Origin: Cherax quadricarinatus
Taxonomy: Eukaryota > Arthropoda > Malacostraca > Decapoda > Parastacidae
Assembly (NCBI RefSeq): GCF_038502225.1
Contig: NC_091325.1
Location: 32,644,514-32,708,513, forward strand
Length of the DNA: 64,000 bases
Reading direction: 5' to 3'
Every line of letters starts with the position of its first letter. The first letter of the stretch is position 1. Positions 40,767-52,040 of this stretch are shown here, piece after piece. The position numbers and the translations under genes were made by a program. The notes under the pieces were generated by a model. It saw only the letters and a program-made list of their open reading frames with translations. It ran no database searches and was not told the origin of the DNA.

Positions 40767-41131
40767 GTCTCAAAAACTTTCCTTATATCCGCCTCGTCCG
40801 CCTCAAAGGGAACGTTGCGTAACTTGATCCACGTATAATGCCGTGAAACATCTATCAATCTTACACTGACAGCTGGTGTGACGCTAAGACTTACGTCCTG
40901 AAACCTGGTGACTAACGATTCATAAACCGTAGCTGATAGCAGTTTGACGAATATTCTTTGGCTTCCGTTTAATGCTACACCATACAAGTTACTATCTTGT
41001 ACGCCACATGTCTCCCGTATGATCTTTGGCAATAAGACTTGCGCAGAACTAGGCGTTATCGTTCCTTTAAGTAGCTCAATGCCTACAGTATTTATCCGGC
41101 GTCTCAGACTAACCGCCATCTTGACAATCAC
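40673..41131 (-). pseudogene. Tx1/L1-like LINE ORF1, N-terminal part (RRM-like)
   Basis: The frame starts MIVKMAVSLRRRINTVGIEL and includes an RRM-like segment HYTWIKLRNVPFEADEADIR followed by KVFETCGTVHY. It leaves the conserved frame in the palindrome; in the next frame the sequence resumes as VPHVSWVAGAYAGYPEG. The 5' region upstream of 41,131 up to about 41,270 has no coding feature and is probably the 5' UTR. Confidence 0.72.
40729..40771. repeat. Perfect 21-bp palindrome in LINE ORF1
   Basis: GAGACATGTGGGACGGTGCAT, one A, then its exact reverse complement. It lies at the place where ORF1 changes frame. Confidence 0.93.
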
Positions 41132-41270
41132 AGTGCACCTATGTTGTTAACAGAGGCGTGACAGCATCACTTCACACCACTGCAGCCAGGTAACTGACAA
41201 GGGAGCTCGCCTACAAAAAACAGAGGGGTGCAGAGCACAACCGCACTCTACCGTGGTCAGGCAGAGAATG

Positions 41271-43100
41271 TTTGATGCAACTAGTAAATCTTTTAGTGAT
41301 ATTGCTGATGACATTTCTCTTGATAATTGTGGTGATCATTGTTGTGATGTCAGTTATCGTGATGTTATCTTGTTTGTGATGTTTATAGTGATAATTAAGT
41401 AGTTGTAATTCTTTCCTAATGGTAGGTATATTATTAATATTTAAATTAAAACTAGAAATGTTGTAATATATGTTTTATTCACATGAAACATTTCTCAAAC
41501 ATTATGCAAAAAATAGCTTCATGTGTAGCTAAATTCCTTACAACTATAAGAATAAATATTACAGGAACAGTTCATATATTAAAACCCTTCACAAATATGT
41601 AATGATGCTAACTGAACAACCACAGTTTCGTGAAAGTAATAACCTGGTGCAAATGAAATGGGAGAGCCTCGACCTTTAAGACTTGTGCTTGCCAGATAGT
41701 CTTCCAGGGCATTACTGAGGTCCAAATGAAGTGTTGGATTGGGTTAATAAGGTCTTGGAACTCATCCCATTGAGTTCATTTAGCATCTGTTGACCGATGG
41801 AAGCTCAAGTCTCTGGCATGCAACATCCTATAAGAGCGAGTTGCTGCCATTATATCTTTTATAAAGAAATATATTTCGTTTCTAACGGAATGAAGGATTA
41901 TAAACGTATGAAATAGTTCACCATCTTAATTGTTGATAATAACGCTGTGATCAAGTGAACTGCAGTAAAATAAGAGATTTGTACCTCAAGCAAAGACGTC
42001 TTTCTGCTAAGTTGTGGGAGACTTTATATAAAAAAGAAAGCAGATTGTGAAGACTGTTAAGTGAACGAAAAATCGCAGAGTGAGTCATGACGTAAGAGGG
42101 TTTAATGTTGTAAAATCACAGGGTAATTGACACAGAAATTTATAGAGAGAATGTAGAGAAAAGATTGAAACGTGAAAACAAAAGAGAGTGAATAAATAAT
42201 AGAGTAAAAGGGAATCAGAGGTGAGAAGAGAAATACTGAAGATTTTATTGAGTGGAGGAGAAAGGGATTAACAAAGATATGTAATATATAAAAGATCGCC
42301 CTTCTTACCCCTACGTAAAAAAAATAAAAATTTCTCTTTGGAATGGCACAAAGGAAGGGTAAGAAAGGAAGGGGGTTAAGATGGAAAGATCAATGAAACC
42401 ATACAGTCAGTAGATGTTATGTTCCAGCTCATCCACTCTGCTTATTTAGAAACCCTAATTATAGATCATTAATGACATTAATATTGTGATGTGAAACATT
42501 TAAAGCAAACTCGTCATCCAAGACGAAGAATATTCATCACAGATAATGAAAACATTACTAACTGGAGGAGGGAAAGTTAGTTGAGTCACTCCTTAAATTC
42601 CAACATCTGGAAAAAAAATTTTGTGGTAATTTTTCAGAGGATATGGAGGATCTTATGATACCCGTGAAGCCATACTGACCAATGATCTACAGATCAGATA
42701 CAACATTTTCTATGTAATCCTCTTTGTTTTTTTAAATATTCTTTCAATAAAGTTCTTTTTCAACGATAAATTAATAATATTATATGTGTTTCAATGTGTC
42801 TAAAATAATTGACATTTAGATTGAATCATACACAGAAAATTTCTCGATCTTAGGAAATGAGCAGAAGGGCCAATAATGAGATTTATTTTTAAAGCGATCG
42901 TTCTTCATTAGCTTTATGAAATCTGAAAATAAAGCCAAGCTAGCGATTTTGGTTTATTCGGCGAGGGAGTCTGCCGAATAAGCAAAATGAAAATTTGTTT
43001 ATGCCATAAAACCGTGAAAATCAATATTAACGTTATTAAATATAAGTAATATGTATTATTACATATATATAATATGTAATTTTTTTTTACTATTAACACA
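41271..43100. other. AT-rich region with nothing recognised
   Basis: About 1.8 kb of AT-rich sequence with no convincing reading frame, RNA gene or transposon signature on either strand. Confidence 0.5.
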
Positions 43101-46100
43101 CAGGCCGTTTCTTACCAAGGAAAAATCATCATCATCACTCCACCACTGCCTTGCCAGAGGGATGCTTTACACTACACTTCCCATCTCCAGGACTCAAGTC
43201 CGGCCTGCCGGTTTCCATGAATCCCTTCATAAATATTTCCTTGCTCACATTTGTCTCCATTCACTGCTATCTAACATGCTCACGCATGCTTGCTCGAAGT
43301 CTAAGCCCCTTGCACACAAAACTTTTTTTTACTCCCTCCATCCTTTCCTTGGCCAACCCTCACCCCGCCTTCCTTACGCTACAGATTTATACACTCTTGA
43401 AGTCATTCTGTTTCGTTCCATCCTTTCTGCATGTCAGAACCACCTGCATATCAGAATTCTCTGCATTATATTCACACCACAAATTGCCCTCAGACATGAC
43501 ATCTCCACTGCCTTCAGCATTCTTCTTATTGTAACATTCACCATTAATGGCTTGATAAAGCTCCTGGAGAGCGAAACGTTGCCACAATAAAATGTCACAT
43601 TAGTTGCACTTGTGTCCTTTTACTTTACAACATTCACCACCCATGTTTCACACCCATATATCAGCGTTGGTATAACCATACTCTCGTACATTTCCTTCTT
43701 TGCTTCCATGGACAAAGTTCTTTGTTACCAGACTCCTAAGTGCACTACTCACCTTTTTCCACTCATCAATTCTATGATTCACCTCAACTTTCATAGACCC
43801 ATCTGCTGACACGTCCACTCCTAAATATAAGAATATGTTCACCTCCTCATACTTTCTCTCTCCAATCTGATATCCAATCTTTCTTCACCTATTTTTTTCA
43901 TCCTCATCACCTTACTTTTTCCTATATTCACTTCTAATTTTCTTCTTTTACATACCCTACCAAACTCATCCACCAACCTCTGCAACTTCTCTTCAGTATC
44001 TCTCAAAAGCATAGTGTCATCAGCAAAGAGCAACTGTGACAACTCCCACTTTGTGTTAGAATCTTTATGTTTTAACCCCACACCTCTTGCCAACACCCGC
44101 ACATTCCCTTCTCTTACAACCCTATCTATAACAACCATGGTGACATCAAACATCCTACTTTTACTGGAAAATAACCTCCCTCTCTCCTACATTCTCTAAC
44201 CTGATCCTCATTATCTTCGTTAAAGCTCTTCACTGTTTTCAAACACTTACCTCTTATTCTATACTTTTGCAACATCTGCCACATCCCCCCCCCCTATCCA
44301 CCCTGTCATACACCTTTTCCAAATCAACAAATGCCACAAAAACCTCTTTACCTTATCTAAATACTGTTCACCTAAATGTTTCACTGTAAACACTTGGTCT
44401 ACACACCCCCTACCTTTCCTAAAGCCTCCTTGTTCATCTGTTATCCTACTCTCCGTCTTACTCTTAATTCTTTCAATGATAACTCTACCATACACTTTAC
44501 CAGGTATAATCAACAGATTCATTTCCCTACAATTTTTGCACTCTTATTAATCCCCTTTGCCTTTATACAAAGGAACTATGCATGCTCTCTGCCAATCCCT
44601 AGGAACCTTACCCTCTTCCATACTTATATTAAATAAAAGCACCAACCACTCCAGATCTATATCCCCACCTGCTTTCAACATTTCGTTCTTTATCCCATCA
44701 ATCCCAGCTGCCTTACCCAATTTCATTCTACCCACTGCCTCACGAGCTTCCCCCACACTCACAACTGACTCTTCTTCACTTCTATAAGATGTTATTCCTC
44801 CTTAACCCTATACACGAAATCACAGCTTCCCTATATTCATCAACATTTAACAATTCCTCAAAATATTCCCTCCATCTTCCCAATACCCCTAACTCTCCAT
44901 TTAATAACTCTTCTCTCCTATTTTTAACTATCAAATCTATTTGTTTCCTAGGCTTCTTCAACTTGTTAATCTCACTCCAAAACTTTTTCTTATATTCAAC
45001 AAAATTTGTTGATAACATCTCACCCACTCTCTCATTTGCTCTCTTATTACATTGTTTCACCACTGTCTTAACCTTTTTTTTTTCTCCCTATACTCCTCCC
45101 TCCTTATATCACTTCTACTTTGTAAAAAACTCTCATATGCTAACTTTTCCTCCATTACTTCTCTCTTTACATCATTCCACCAATCGCTCCTCTTCCCACC
45201 CGCACCCACTTTCTTGTAACCACAAACTTCTGCTGAACATTCTAACACTACATTCTTAAACCTACCTTATACATCTTCGACCCCCATTGCCTATACTCTC
45301 ACTAGCCCATCTATCCTCCAATAGTTGTTTATATCTTACTCTAACTGCCTCCTCCTTTAGTTTATAAACCTTCACCTCTTTCTTACTTGCTACTTCTGTA
45401 TTCCTTGTGTCCCATCTACCTTTTACTCTCACTGCAGCTACAACTAAATAATGATCTATAAACATGTACATCCTGAAGTCTACTCAACAGTCTTTTTATC
45501 TGCCAATTCGTAAACCAACAAACTACTGTGATTATGCCGTCCATCTTATCTTGAATACTTATTTATCCTCTTTTTCTTAATATATGTATTACCTCTAACT
45601 AAACCCCTCTCTATACAAAGTTCAATCGAAGGGTCCCCATTATCATTTAAACCTGGCACCCCAAACTTACCTCAACCACTCTCTATAAATGTTTCTCCTA
45701 CTTTAGCATTTAGGTCCCCTACCACAATTACTCTCTCACTTGGTTCAAAAATTCTTACACAATCGATTATCTCCAAAATCTCTCTCTCTCCTCTACATTC
45801 CTCTCTTCTCCAGGTACATACACACTAATTATGACCCAGTTCTCGTATCCGACCCTTATTTCAATACACATAATCCTTGAATATACATATTTATATTCCC
45901 TCTTATTCTTCCATAACCGATCCTTCAACATTATTGCTACCCCTTCCTTAGCTATAACTCGCTCAGATTCTCCTGACTTAATCCCATTTATTTCTCCCCT
46001 CTGAAACTCACCTACTCCTTTCAGCTTTGTTTCGCTTAGAGCCAGGACATCCAACTTCTTTTCATTCATAGCATTACCAATCATCTCTTATCAACCGCAC

Positions 46101-46290
46101 TACATCCACGCACATTCAAGTATCCCAGTTTTATAAAGTTTTTCTTCTTTTTACTGTATTTTCTACCGGAGAAGGGGTTAATAACCCATTGCTCCCGGCA
46201 TTTTAGTTGCCTTATCCGACACGCATGAAATACGGAAGAAAGATTCTTTTCCACTTCCCCATGGAAAATAGAGGAAATAAAAAAGAACAC
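43101..46290 (-). mobile_element. RTE-like LINE, degraded, near full length
   Basis: Minus-strand pieces in order from 46,290: LGYLNVRGCSAVDKR (endonuclease start), LDVLALSETKLKG (Glu), GVAIMLKDRLW and VISVYVPGEE; then the linker KKKFWSEINKLKKPRKQ; RT pieces MKLGKAAGIDGIKNEMLKAG, CIVPLYKGKGD, QGGFRKGRGCVDQVF, WELSQLLFADDTMLL and LEVNIGKSKVM. The last part, YLGVDVSADGSMK, lies near 43,700-43,840. The 3' end has CTGGAGATGGGAAGTGTAGT and short ATG repeats (minus strand) at about 43,120-43,190, as in RTE-type LINEs that end in short tandem repeats. Many frameshifts show long inactivity. Confidence 0.85.
43533..43639 (+). mobile_element. 85-bp hammerhead-like mini-insertion with 11-bp target-site duplication
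   Basis: AACATTCACCA at 43,533-43,543 is repeated at 43,629-43,639. Between them 85 bp contain GCTC (43,560-43,563), loop CTGGA, GAGC (43,569-43,572), then GAAACGTT, and end in TTGCACTTGTGTCC. Removing the insert and one duplication leaves TGTAACATTCACCACCCATG, continuous RTE-like sequence. The helix II hairpin plus GAAAC resembles a hammerhead core, but the CTGANGA box is degenerate (TTGATAAA). Related modules occur at 29.4-29.7 and 48.3-49.1 kb. Confidence 0.75.
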
Positions 46291-46324
46291 GAACTATTAA
46301 GGAAAAGAAGGAAAGCATTGGTGT

Positions 46325-47046
46325 GTACTCACCTATTTGTACTCACCTATTTGTGGTTGCAGGGGTCGAGTCCTAGCTCCTGGCCCCGCCTCTTCACCGG
46401 TTGCTACTAGACCCTCTCTCTCCCCGCTCCATGAGCTTTATCAAACCTCGTTTTAAAACTGTGTATGGTTCCTGCCTCCACTACGTCATTTTCTAGGCTA
46501 TTCCACTGCCTTACAACTCTATGACTGAAGAAATACTTCCTACTATCTCTCTGACTCATTTGTGTCTTCAACTTCCAATTGTGGCCTCTTGTTTCTGTGT
46601 CCCCTCCCTGGAACATCCTGTCTTTGTCCACCTTGTCTATTCCACGCAGTATTTTATATGTCGTTATCATGTCTCCCCTGACCCTCCTGTCCTCCAGTGT
46701 CGTCAGGCCGATTTCCCTTAATCTTTCTTCATAGGACATTCCCCTTAGCTCTGGAACTAACCTTGTCGCAAACCTTTGTACTTTCTCTAGTTTCTTGACG
46801 TGCTTTATCAAGTGCGGGTTCCAAACAGGTGCTGCATACTCCAGTATGGGCCTGACATACACGGTGTACAGTGTCTTGAATGATTCCTTACTAAGGTATC
46901 GGAATGCTGTTCTCAGGTTTGCCAGGCGCCCATATGCTGCAGCAGTTATCTGATTGATGTGTGCTTCCGGAGACATGCTCGGTGTTATACTCACCCCAAG
47001 ATCTTTCTCCTTGAGTGAGGTTTGCAGTCTTTGGCCACCTAGCCTG
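46325..47046 (-). mobile_element. AC-tail LINE, copy e (short 3' fragment)
   Basis: From 47,046 down, the minus strand encodes GQRLQTSLKEKDLGVSITPS to the C-terminus in one open frame (46,994-46,407) with no stop, then the tandem TACTCACC terminus at 46,325-46,350. Protein sequence is almost identical to copy d (about two differences in 195 residues). Both ends have only a short TG stretch. It inserted just beyond the 5' end of the RTE-like LINE. Confidence 0.92.
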
Positions 47047-47899
47047 GTGTGTGTATATACAAATATGCATGTGCATGCCTGTGTAGTGTGACCTAAGTGT
47101 AAGTAAAAGCAGCAAGGTATACCTGTTACCCTGCGTGTTTATGAGACAGAAAAAATCTCCAGCAGCCCTATCATCATGTAAAACAGTTATAGATTTCTGT
47201 TTCACACTGACTTGGCAGGACGGTAGTGCCTCCCTGGGTGTTTGCTGTCTACCAACCTACTACCACAGGACGGTAGTGCCTCCCTGGGTAGTTGCTGTCT
47301 AACAACCTACTTCATTACATGTACGCCTTATATGGTGTGGATACCCTGAGTGAGTTTCTACAATGCTCTATACAAGAGTTACAGAGCTGGAACAAAACGG
47401 TAGCTGTGTTTTCCTGTTATACTCCGTCATGCGGGATGGGTTTCATTCATGTGGTAATGAAATCTGTCAGCGTGAGCAGCAGGGGGCTTTCGTAGTGAGT
47501 TGGAGGGGCAAGGTTATAGGAAAAAAAGAGTGGATGAAAGAGAGGGATATCAAGAAAATAGGTATCGGAGGCTGACGAAAAAATGAGAGAGGCAAAGGTG
47601 TGAGATTGAGAAAAAGATTGGAGCAAGTGTGAATGTATTTAAATCTGTATATGTGATTTTTTATTTGATATGTTCTGTTTGGGTGAAGAGGGAGATGACA
47701 AAACACTTTAACTTAAATACACAGTTATCAAAGCTGTTTGTTTAAAGTTGATGAACCGTATCTGGTGATAAACACCTTTCTCCCTTCACTCCATTCCCAC
47801 ACACGCCCCTCTGCCATCACAGACACACAGGCACACACAAATACACACACATATACACACACACACAAACATAAAATTAACATCAAAGAATGATACAGC
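47047..47899. other. Spacer with a 50-bp tandem duplication and a CA-rich tract
   Basis: No gene recognised. AGGACGGTAGTGCCTCCCTG begins at 47,217 and again at 47,267 (period 50 bp, a few differences). A CA-rich tract lies at 47,820-47,873 just upstream of LINE copy f. Confidence 0.7.
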
Positions 47900-48365
47900 A
47901 CGAGAGTGACGGAAGAAACCAAACTTCAAAAAAGGGGACTACACACGTATGAAGCAATTCCTGCATGATTTGCAATGGGTAAGAGACCTAGAAGGAAAGA
48001 CAGAAAAAGAAATGATGAAAAAAGTAATCGCAACTTGCAGTGTGGCAGAAGAGTCGTTCGCGCCAAGGGGCAACAGAAACCATGGGAAGACCAGAGTGAG
48101 CCCATGGTTTACCCGGAGGTGTGGGGAGGCCAAAGCCAAGTGTTTAGAAAACGTTTAGAAGGCAAAAGATTTTGGAAGAGGAAGTTGAGCAGAGGAGCGA
48201 GAAATAAATATTCATGTATAATGAGAGAGACCCACAGGTAATATGAAAACGATTTGGCATCAAAAGCCAAATCTAACCCAAAGGTGAACGTTAAAATGGA
48301 ATAAAATACCGACAGGTTGTTAGGTAAGACACATATGCAATAGTTAGGTATCTTTATTTCGAAAC

Positions 48366-48393
48366 GTTTCGCCTACACAGTAGGCTTCTTCAG
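48366..48393 (-). other. Hammerhead-like core, left arm
   Basis: Minus strand: CTGAAGA (fits CUGANGA), one extra A, GCCTAC, loop TGT, GTAGGC, then GAAAC. The 6-bp stem is perfect in this arm. A helix III followed by a cleavable NUH is not clear, so self-cleavage is not established. Confidence 0.5.
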
Positions 48394-48982
48394 TCGAGTA
48401 CAGAAAAGTTGATAGAAGCAGAAGAGACTTAAAGACGATGTAATCAGTCCATCACCCTTGAAGTTTTGAGGTGGTCAGTCCCTCAGTCTGGAGAATAGTA
48501 TTGTTCCATAGTCTGAAACAATATGGAGTTGAAGTGGCAGGATGGAGCCTTATATAACGCCAGGAGGTGACATGTAGGCCACTAGTAGAGGTAAGAATGA
48601 AGTCGTTGGGAGGTCAGGTCCCTCTCAAATCCAGCCGTTCTCACTAGTAGAAGTTGTCCAAGTTGATTGCAGGTCTGTACCAAGATACCCTTGTGTTGCA
48701 GTGTCTGACAGAGTGAACATTAAAATGGTATAAAATACCGACAGGTTGTTAGGTAAGACTGACCTCCCAACGAATACATTCTTACCTCTACTAGTGGCCT
48801 ACATGTCACCTCCTGGCGGTAAATAAGGCTCCTTTCTATCACTTCAACTCCATATTGTTTCAGACTATGGAACAATACTATTCTCCAGACTGAGGGACTG
48901 ACCATCTCAAAACTTCAAGGGTGATGGACTGATTACATCGTCTTCAAGTCTCTTCTGCTTCTATCAACTTTTCTGTACTCGA

Positions 48983-49010
48983 CTGAAGAAGCCTACTGTG
49001 TATGCGAAAC
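48983..49010 (+). other. Hammerhead-like core, right arm
   Basis: Plus strand: CTGAAGA at 48,983-48,989, GCCTAC at 48,991, then GTATGC in place of GTAGGC and GAAAC at 49,006-49,010. One stem mismatch relative to the left arm. Confidence 0.45.
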
Positions 49011-49518
49011 GTTTCGAAATAAAGATACCTAATTGTTGCATATGTGTCTTACCTAACTAACCCAAAGGTGTTACACAGCCACATTAGAAGCAAGACAACA
49101 GTCAAGGACCAGGTGATTAGGGTGAGGAAGAGGGAGAGATCAGCAAGTATGAGAGGAGCTCAGCTGAAGATTCAAAGAGGTATGCTGTGTGGAGACAGAG
49201 AGGCTTCCAAGAAACCGAGGGAGTAGCCTGCACCAGTAAGTGCTGCACACACTGCGTAGATCCGAGGAGGAGGTGAAGAAACTGTTCGGTGAGCTAGATA
49301 CCTCGAAGACGGTGGGCCCAGATAACATCTCTTCGTGGGTCCTGAGAAAGGGAGCAGATGCATTATATGTGTCACTTAAAATTATCTTCAGTAAATGTAT
49401 TGAAACAGGGCAGCAGCCTGAGGTGTGAAAAACAAACGTAGTCCTAATTTTTAAGAAAGGAGACAGGCAGGCAGCAGTAAACTAAAAACCTGTATCGCTG
49501 ATATGCTTTGTACGTAAA

Positions 49519-49646
49519 GTTATGGCTTCCCTGAAGCCATAAGCTGTAAGCCAAAGTTATGGCTTCCCTGAAGCCATGCTGATTGTCATACATGATTGCC
49601 ATACATGCTGATTGTCATACATGACAATCAGCATGGATTCAGGGAA
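49519..49646 (+). repeat. Complex fold-back within LINE copy f
   Basis: GTTATGGCTTCCCTGAAGCC occurs twice (49,519 and 49,556), and CTTCCCTGAAGCCATGCTGA runs into an inverted copy of the downstream LINE sequence GACAATCAGCATGGATTCAG (49,623). The repeat resembles snap-back or template-switched cDNA. Confidence 0.8.
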
Positions 49647-50765
49647 GGGAAATCCTGCAGCTCAAACGTACCACATGGTAACAGTAGACAGGATTCTTTT
49701 AAAATTTAAGAAGGATTTCTATACAGTATCACACAAAAGACTGGTTGAAAAGCTAGAAACAACAGGCAGTAATAGCAGGGAGAGCATTACAATGGATCAG
49801 AGAATAGCTGACAGGAAGAAAAAGTGTCTTGTTACGTGATAGGGAATCAGAGTGGGAGCATGTGTCGAGTGGGGTTCCACAAGGGTCAGTCTTAAGTCCG
49901 GTGCTGTTTCTAGTATATGACATGATAAAAGGAATAGATTCACAGGTGGCATTGTTTGCAGACTGTGTGAAGCTAATGAGAAGAATATAAGTGGACGGGG
50001 ATCAGGTAAATGTACATGGAGATCTGGACCTGCTGCAAGCCTGTTCCAGACATGTGGCTCCTGGAGGTTAACCCCAGCAAGTGCAAAGTGCACCTGTGAG
50101 GTCAAAGGCTGCAAAAGTTACACAAGGAAAGAGATCTTGGGGTGAGCATCATACCGAACACATCTCATGAGGTACACATCTACCAAGTACTTGTTTCAGC
50201 ATGTGGGAGCCTTGCAAACCTAAGAACAGCGTTTCGATATCTAAGCAAGGCGTCATTCAAGACACTGTAGGCTGTGTACGTGAGGCCCATATCCGAGTAT
50301 GGAGCACTAGTATGGAACCCACACCTGGCCAATCCCGTCCAAAAATAAGAGAAAGTGCAAAGGATTGCGACAAGATTAGTCCGGGAGCTAAAGGGGTATG
50401 CCCTACAAGGAGAGGTTAAGGAAATCAACGAGACGACACTGGAGGACAGGAAAGATACAGGGGACATGACAGCAATGTATAGATACTGAGATAAATTAAC
50501 AATGTGGATAGGGACAGATTGTTTCAGAGATCGGACACAACAACAAGGGGTCACAGATGGAAGTTGAAAACTCATGAGTCGCAGGGATGTCAGGAAGTGG
50601 AGTTATCTGGAGAGTGATGTAGTGGAGGCATGATTAATATATAGGTTTAAGAAGAGGTTTGATAAAGCTGATAGAGTAGGGAGAGGGTGGATCTAACAGC
50701 GACCAGCGAAGAGGCTGAGCCAGGAGCATTGACAGGACGTCTGTAACTACAATTAGATAAGTACA

Positions 50766-52040
50766 TCTATTAACACTGACATCCACTAGAGAATACCAGA
50801 TCAGTCTATTAATATTCCTCTAGCATCCAGCGATTCTCAACCTTTTTACCGGAACTCTTGATTTAACTTTCGTGTACCTTGGATCCCCAACATAAAAATT
50901 ATTATATATCGTTATTCATATGTTTCTCTTTTATAAACTTTATAGTTCATAAGGAAAATGTGATACATTTTTTTTCTGATAACATAAGATATTGGTTGAT
51001 GTCAATAACAATTATAATTTGCTAACATTTGTTAGGAAGCAGAAGATAGTCCACATTTTCCATCAGGAAGATGATGGAGTCTGCATGTTGCCACGGAGGT
51101 TTGTACATTGCACATGCTAGTACAGAGGTACTAGTGTTTATGCATTGCTTGAAAAACGTTATTTCCAGGTGAGTAGGGATACAGACATCAAGGGGCTGGA
51201 CATGTTCACTTTTAGAAAAGAACAGCAACACCTTTTCTCATCTATGAGGTGTAGACAGTAATTCTTGCAAAATTTTCCAGAGTGCTGTCATCCAAAAATG
51301 TGTAAACAACAGCGATCACGTCGCGACGTCGAATGTTCACGAAACTGTATGTGAGCTCTCCAACATTGGTAAAGATGCCTCAAATGTTGGCCGACACGTT
51401 GTTTGTGGTATGCTAAGAGTATGTTACATTTTATTTGGCGTATGTCACACACTCATATAGGCATGTCTCCCGACCAGCATACCACATACTAGGGGTACAA
51501 TGGTCAAGGGGCCCCTTCGTTATACCAGTATCTTGGTTCATCCAGCTAATCACAAAGAAACCCACCAAAGCTATGAAGCAATGTGGTACACTTGTGAAGC
51601 AACTTTGGCAGACTTGCCTTCCTTGCTGGTCGCTACGGTTTGACTGTCTAGTGCCTGCACTTGCTTCCTTGATTACCGGGTCATAAGATTGCATTTACCT
51701 AATTGTAGAGGTACAAACCAAAATTTACTCTACATAGGCTACATATGTTGTAAATACCAGCTTACGTTTGGTGAAGGAAACATAGTTCATTGATTTTCTG
51801 GTGTTATTTGCTCGCTCCCAAGTGGTTATCACATTAAGACAAGGTGTGCAGGCCATATCTACACCTGAGTATGTAATATGGTAGCTTGTTTGGGAGTCTG
51901 ACTTCGCATTGTGACTACAAATCTACCTACAGTCTGTCTCCACATTGTGTCTATGAGCCTTTCTTGCCGACAACACTGCAAGCTGTTAGTCGTTCTGTTC
52001 TATCGCTTCGTGTTCTGTTGACTCTATTCCATTTAGCCTT
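50766..52040. other. Spacer, possibly including an LTR remnant
   Basis: No gene recognised. Since a gag relic begins just downstream, part of this interval could be a decayed LTR and leader, but I see no matching second LTR in the window and no clear primer-binding site. Confidence 0.4.

Larger units (their letters stand above)
33757..41270 (-). mobile_element. Long Tx1/L1-like LINE with ORF1, ORF2, 3' UTR and poly-A end, nested by copy d
   Basis: One element can be followed on the minus strand: a 5' region from about 41,270, ORF1 (41,131-39,855), ORF2 (39,867-36,510), then an A/C-rich 3' UTR that continues after the AC-tail LINE insertion (34,470-36,089) and ends at about 33,757 in AAATAAAATATAAAAAAAAA, a polyadenylation-signal-like AATAAA and short poly-A. 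The 3' UTR parts at 36,090-36,510 and 33,760-34,470 share base composition and CATATATAAA/TGACAAAGGC phrases. The clade call rests on the APE endonuclease, CCHC ORF1 and an RT of the L1/Tx1 style and is tentative. Confidence 0.75.
48273..49070. mobile_element. 770-bp Penelope-like fold-back insertion with 14-bp target-site duplication
   Basis: CTAACCCAAAGGTG is present at 48,273-48,286 and 49,057-49,070. Without the insert the host LINE reads A-S-K-A-K-S-N-P-K-V-L-H-S-H-I-R continuously, matching other copies. The insert has two arms of about 299 bp (48,319-48,617 and 48,759-49,057) in inverted orientation, plus a direct repeat of AAAATGGWATAAAATACCGA (48,293 and 48,721). Each arm, read toward its outer end, carries CTGAAGA, a GCCTAC/GTAGGC stem, GAAACGTTTC and then TTGCATATGTGTCTTA. 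It has no protein-coding frame of its own. Confidence 0.85.
47900..50765 (+). mobile_element. AC-tail LINE, copy f, heavily decayed and interrupted
   Basis: Plus-strand pieces follow ORF2 in order: MKQFLHDLQWVRDLEGKTEK and RGNRNHGKTRVSPWFTRRC (linker), SHIRSKTTVKDQVIRVRK (49,077), KTVGPDNISSWVLRKG (about 49,310), AWHGF-type region rearranged at 49,520-49,645, FYTVSHKRLVEKLE (49,715), and remnants of GVPQGSVL, FAD-like and C-terminal blocks to about 50,690. It ends without a clean AC tail. Frameshifts are frequent. A fold-back element sits in the linker at 48,287-49,056. Confidence 0.85.

Noticed and set aside
41271..43100. Host gene exon in the AT-rich interval
   Set aside because: No frame with domain-like composition or convincing splice context was seen.
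48319..49057. MITE-like DNA transposon with terminal inverted repeats
   Set aside because: The 14-bp duplication, the GAAAC hairpin modules and the lack of a known terminal motif fit a Penelope-like or retrozyme-like product better, although a DNA transposon is not fully excluded.
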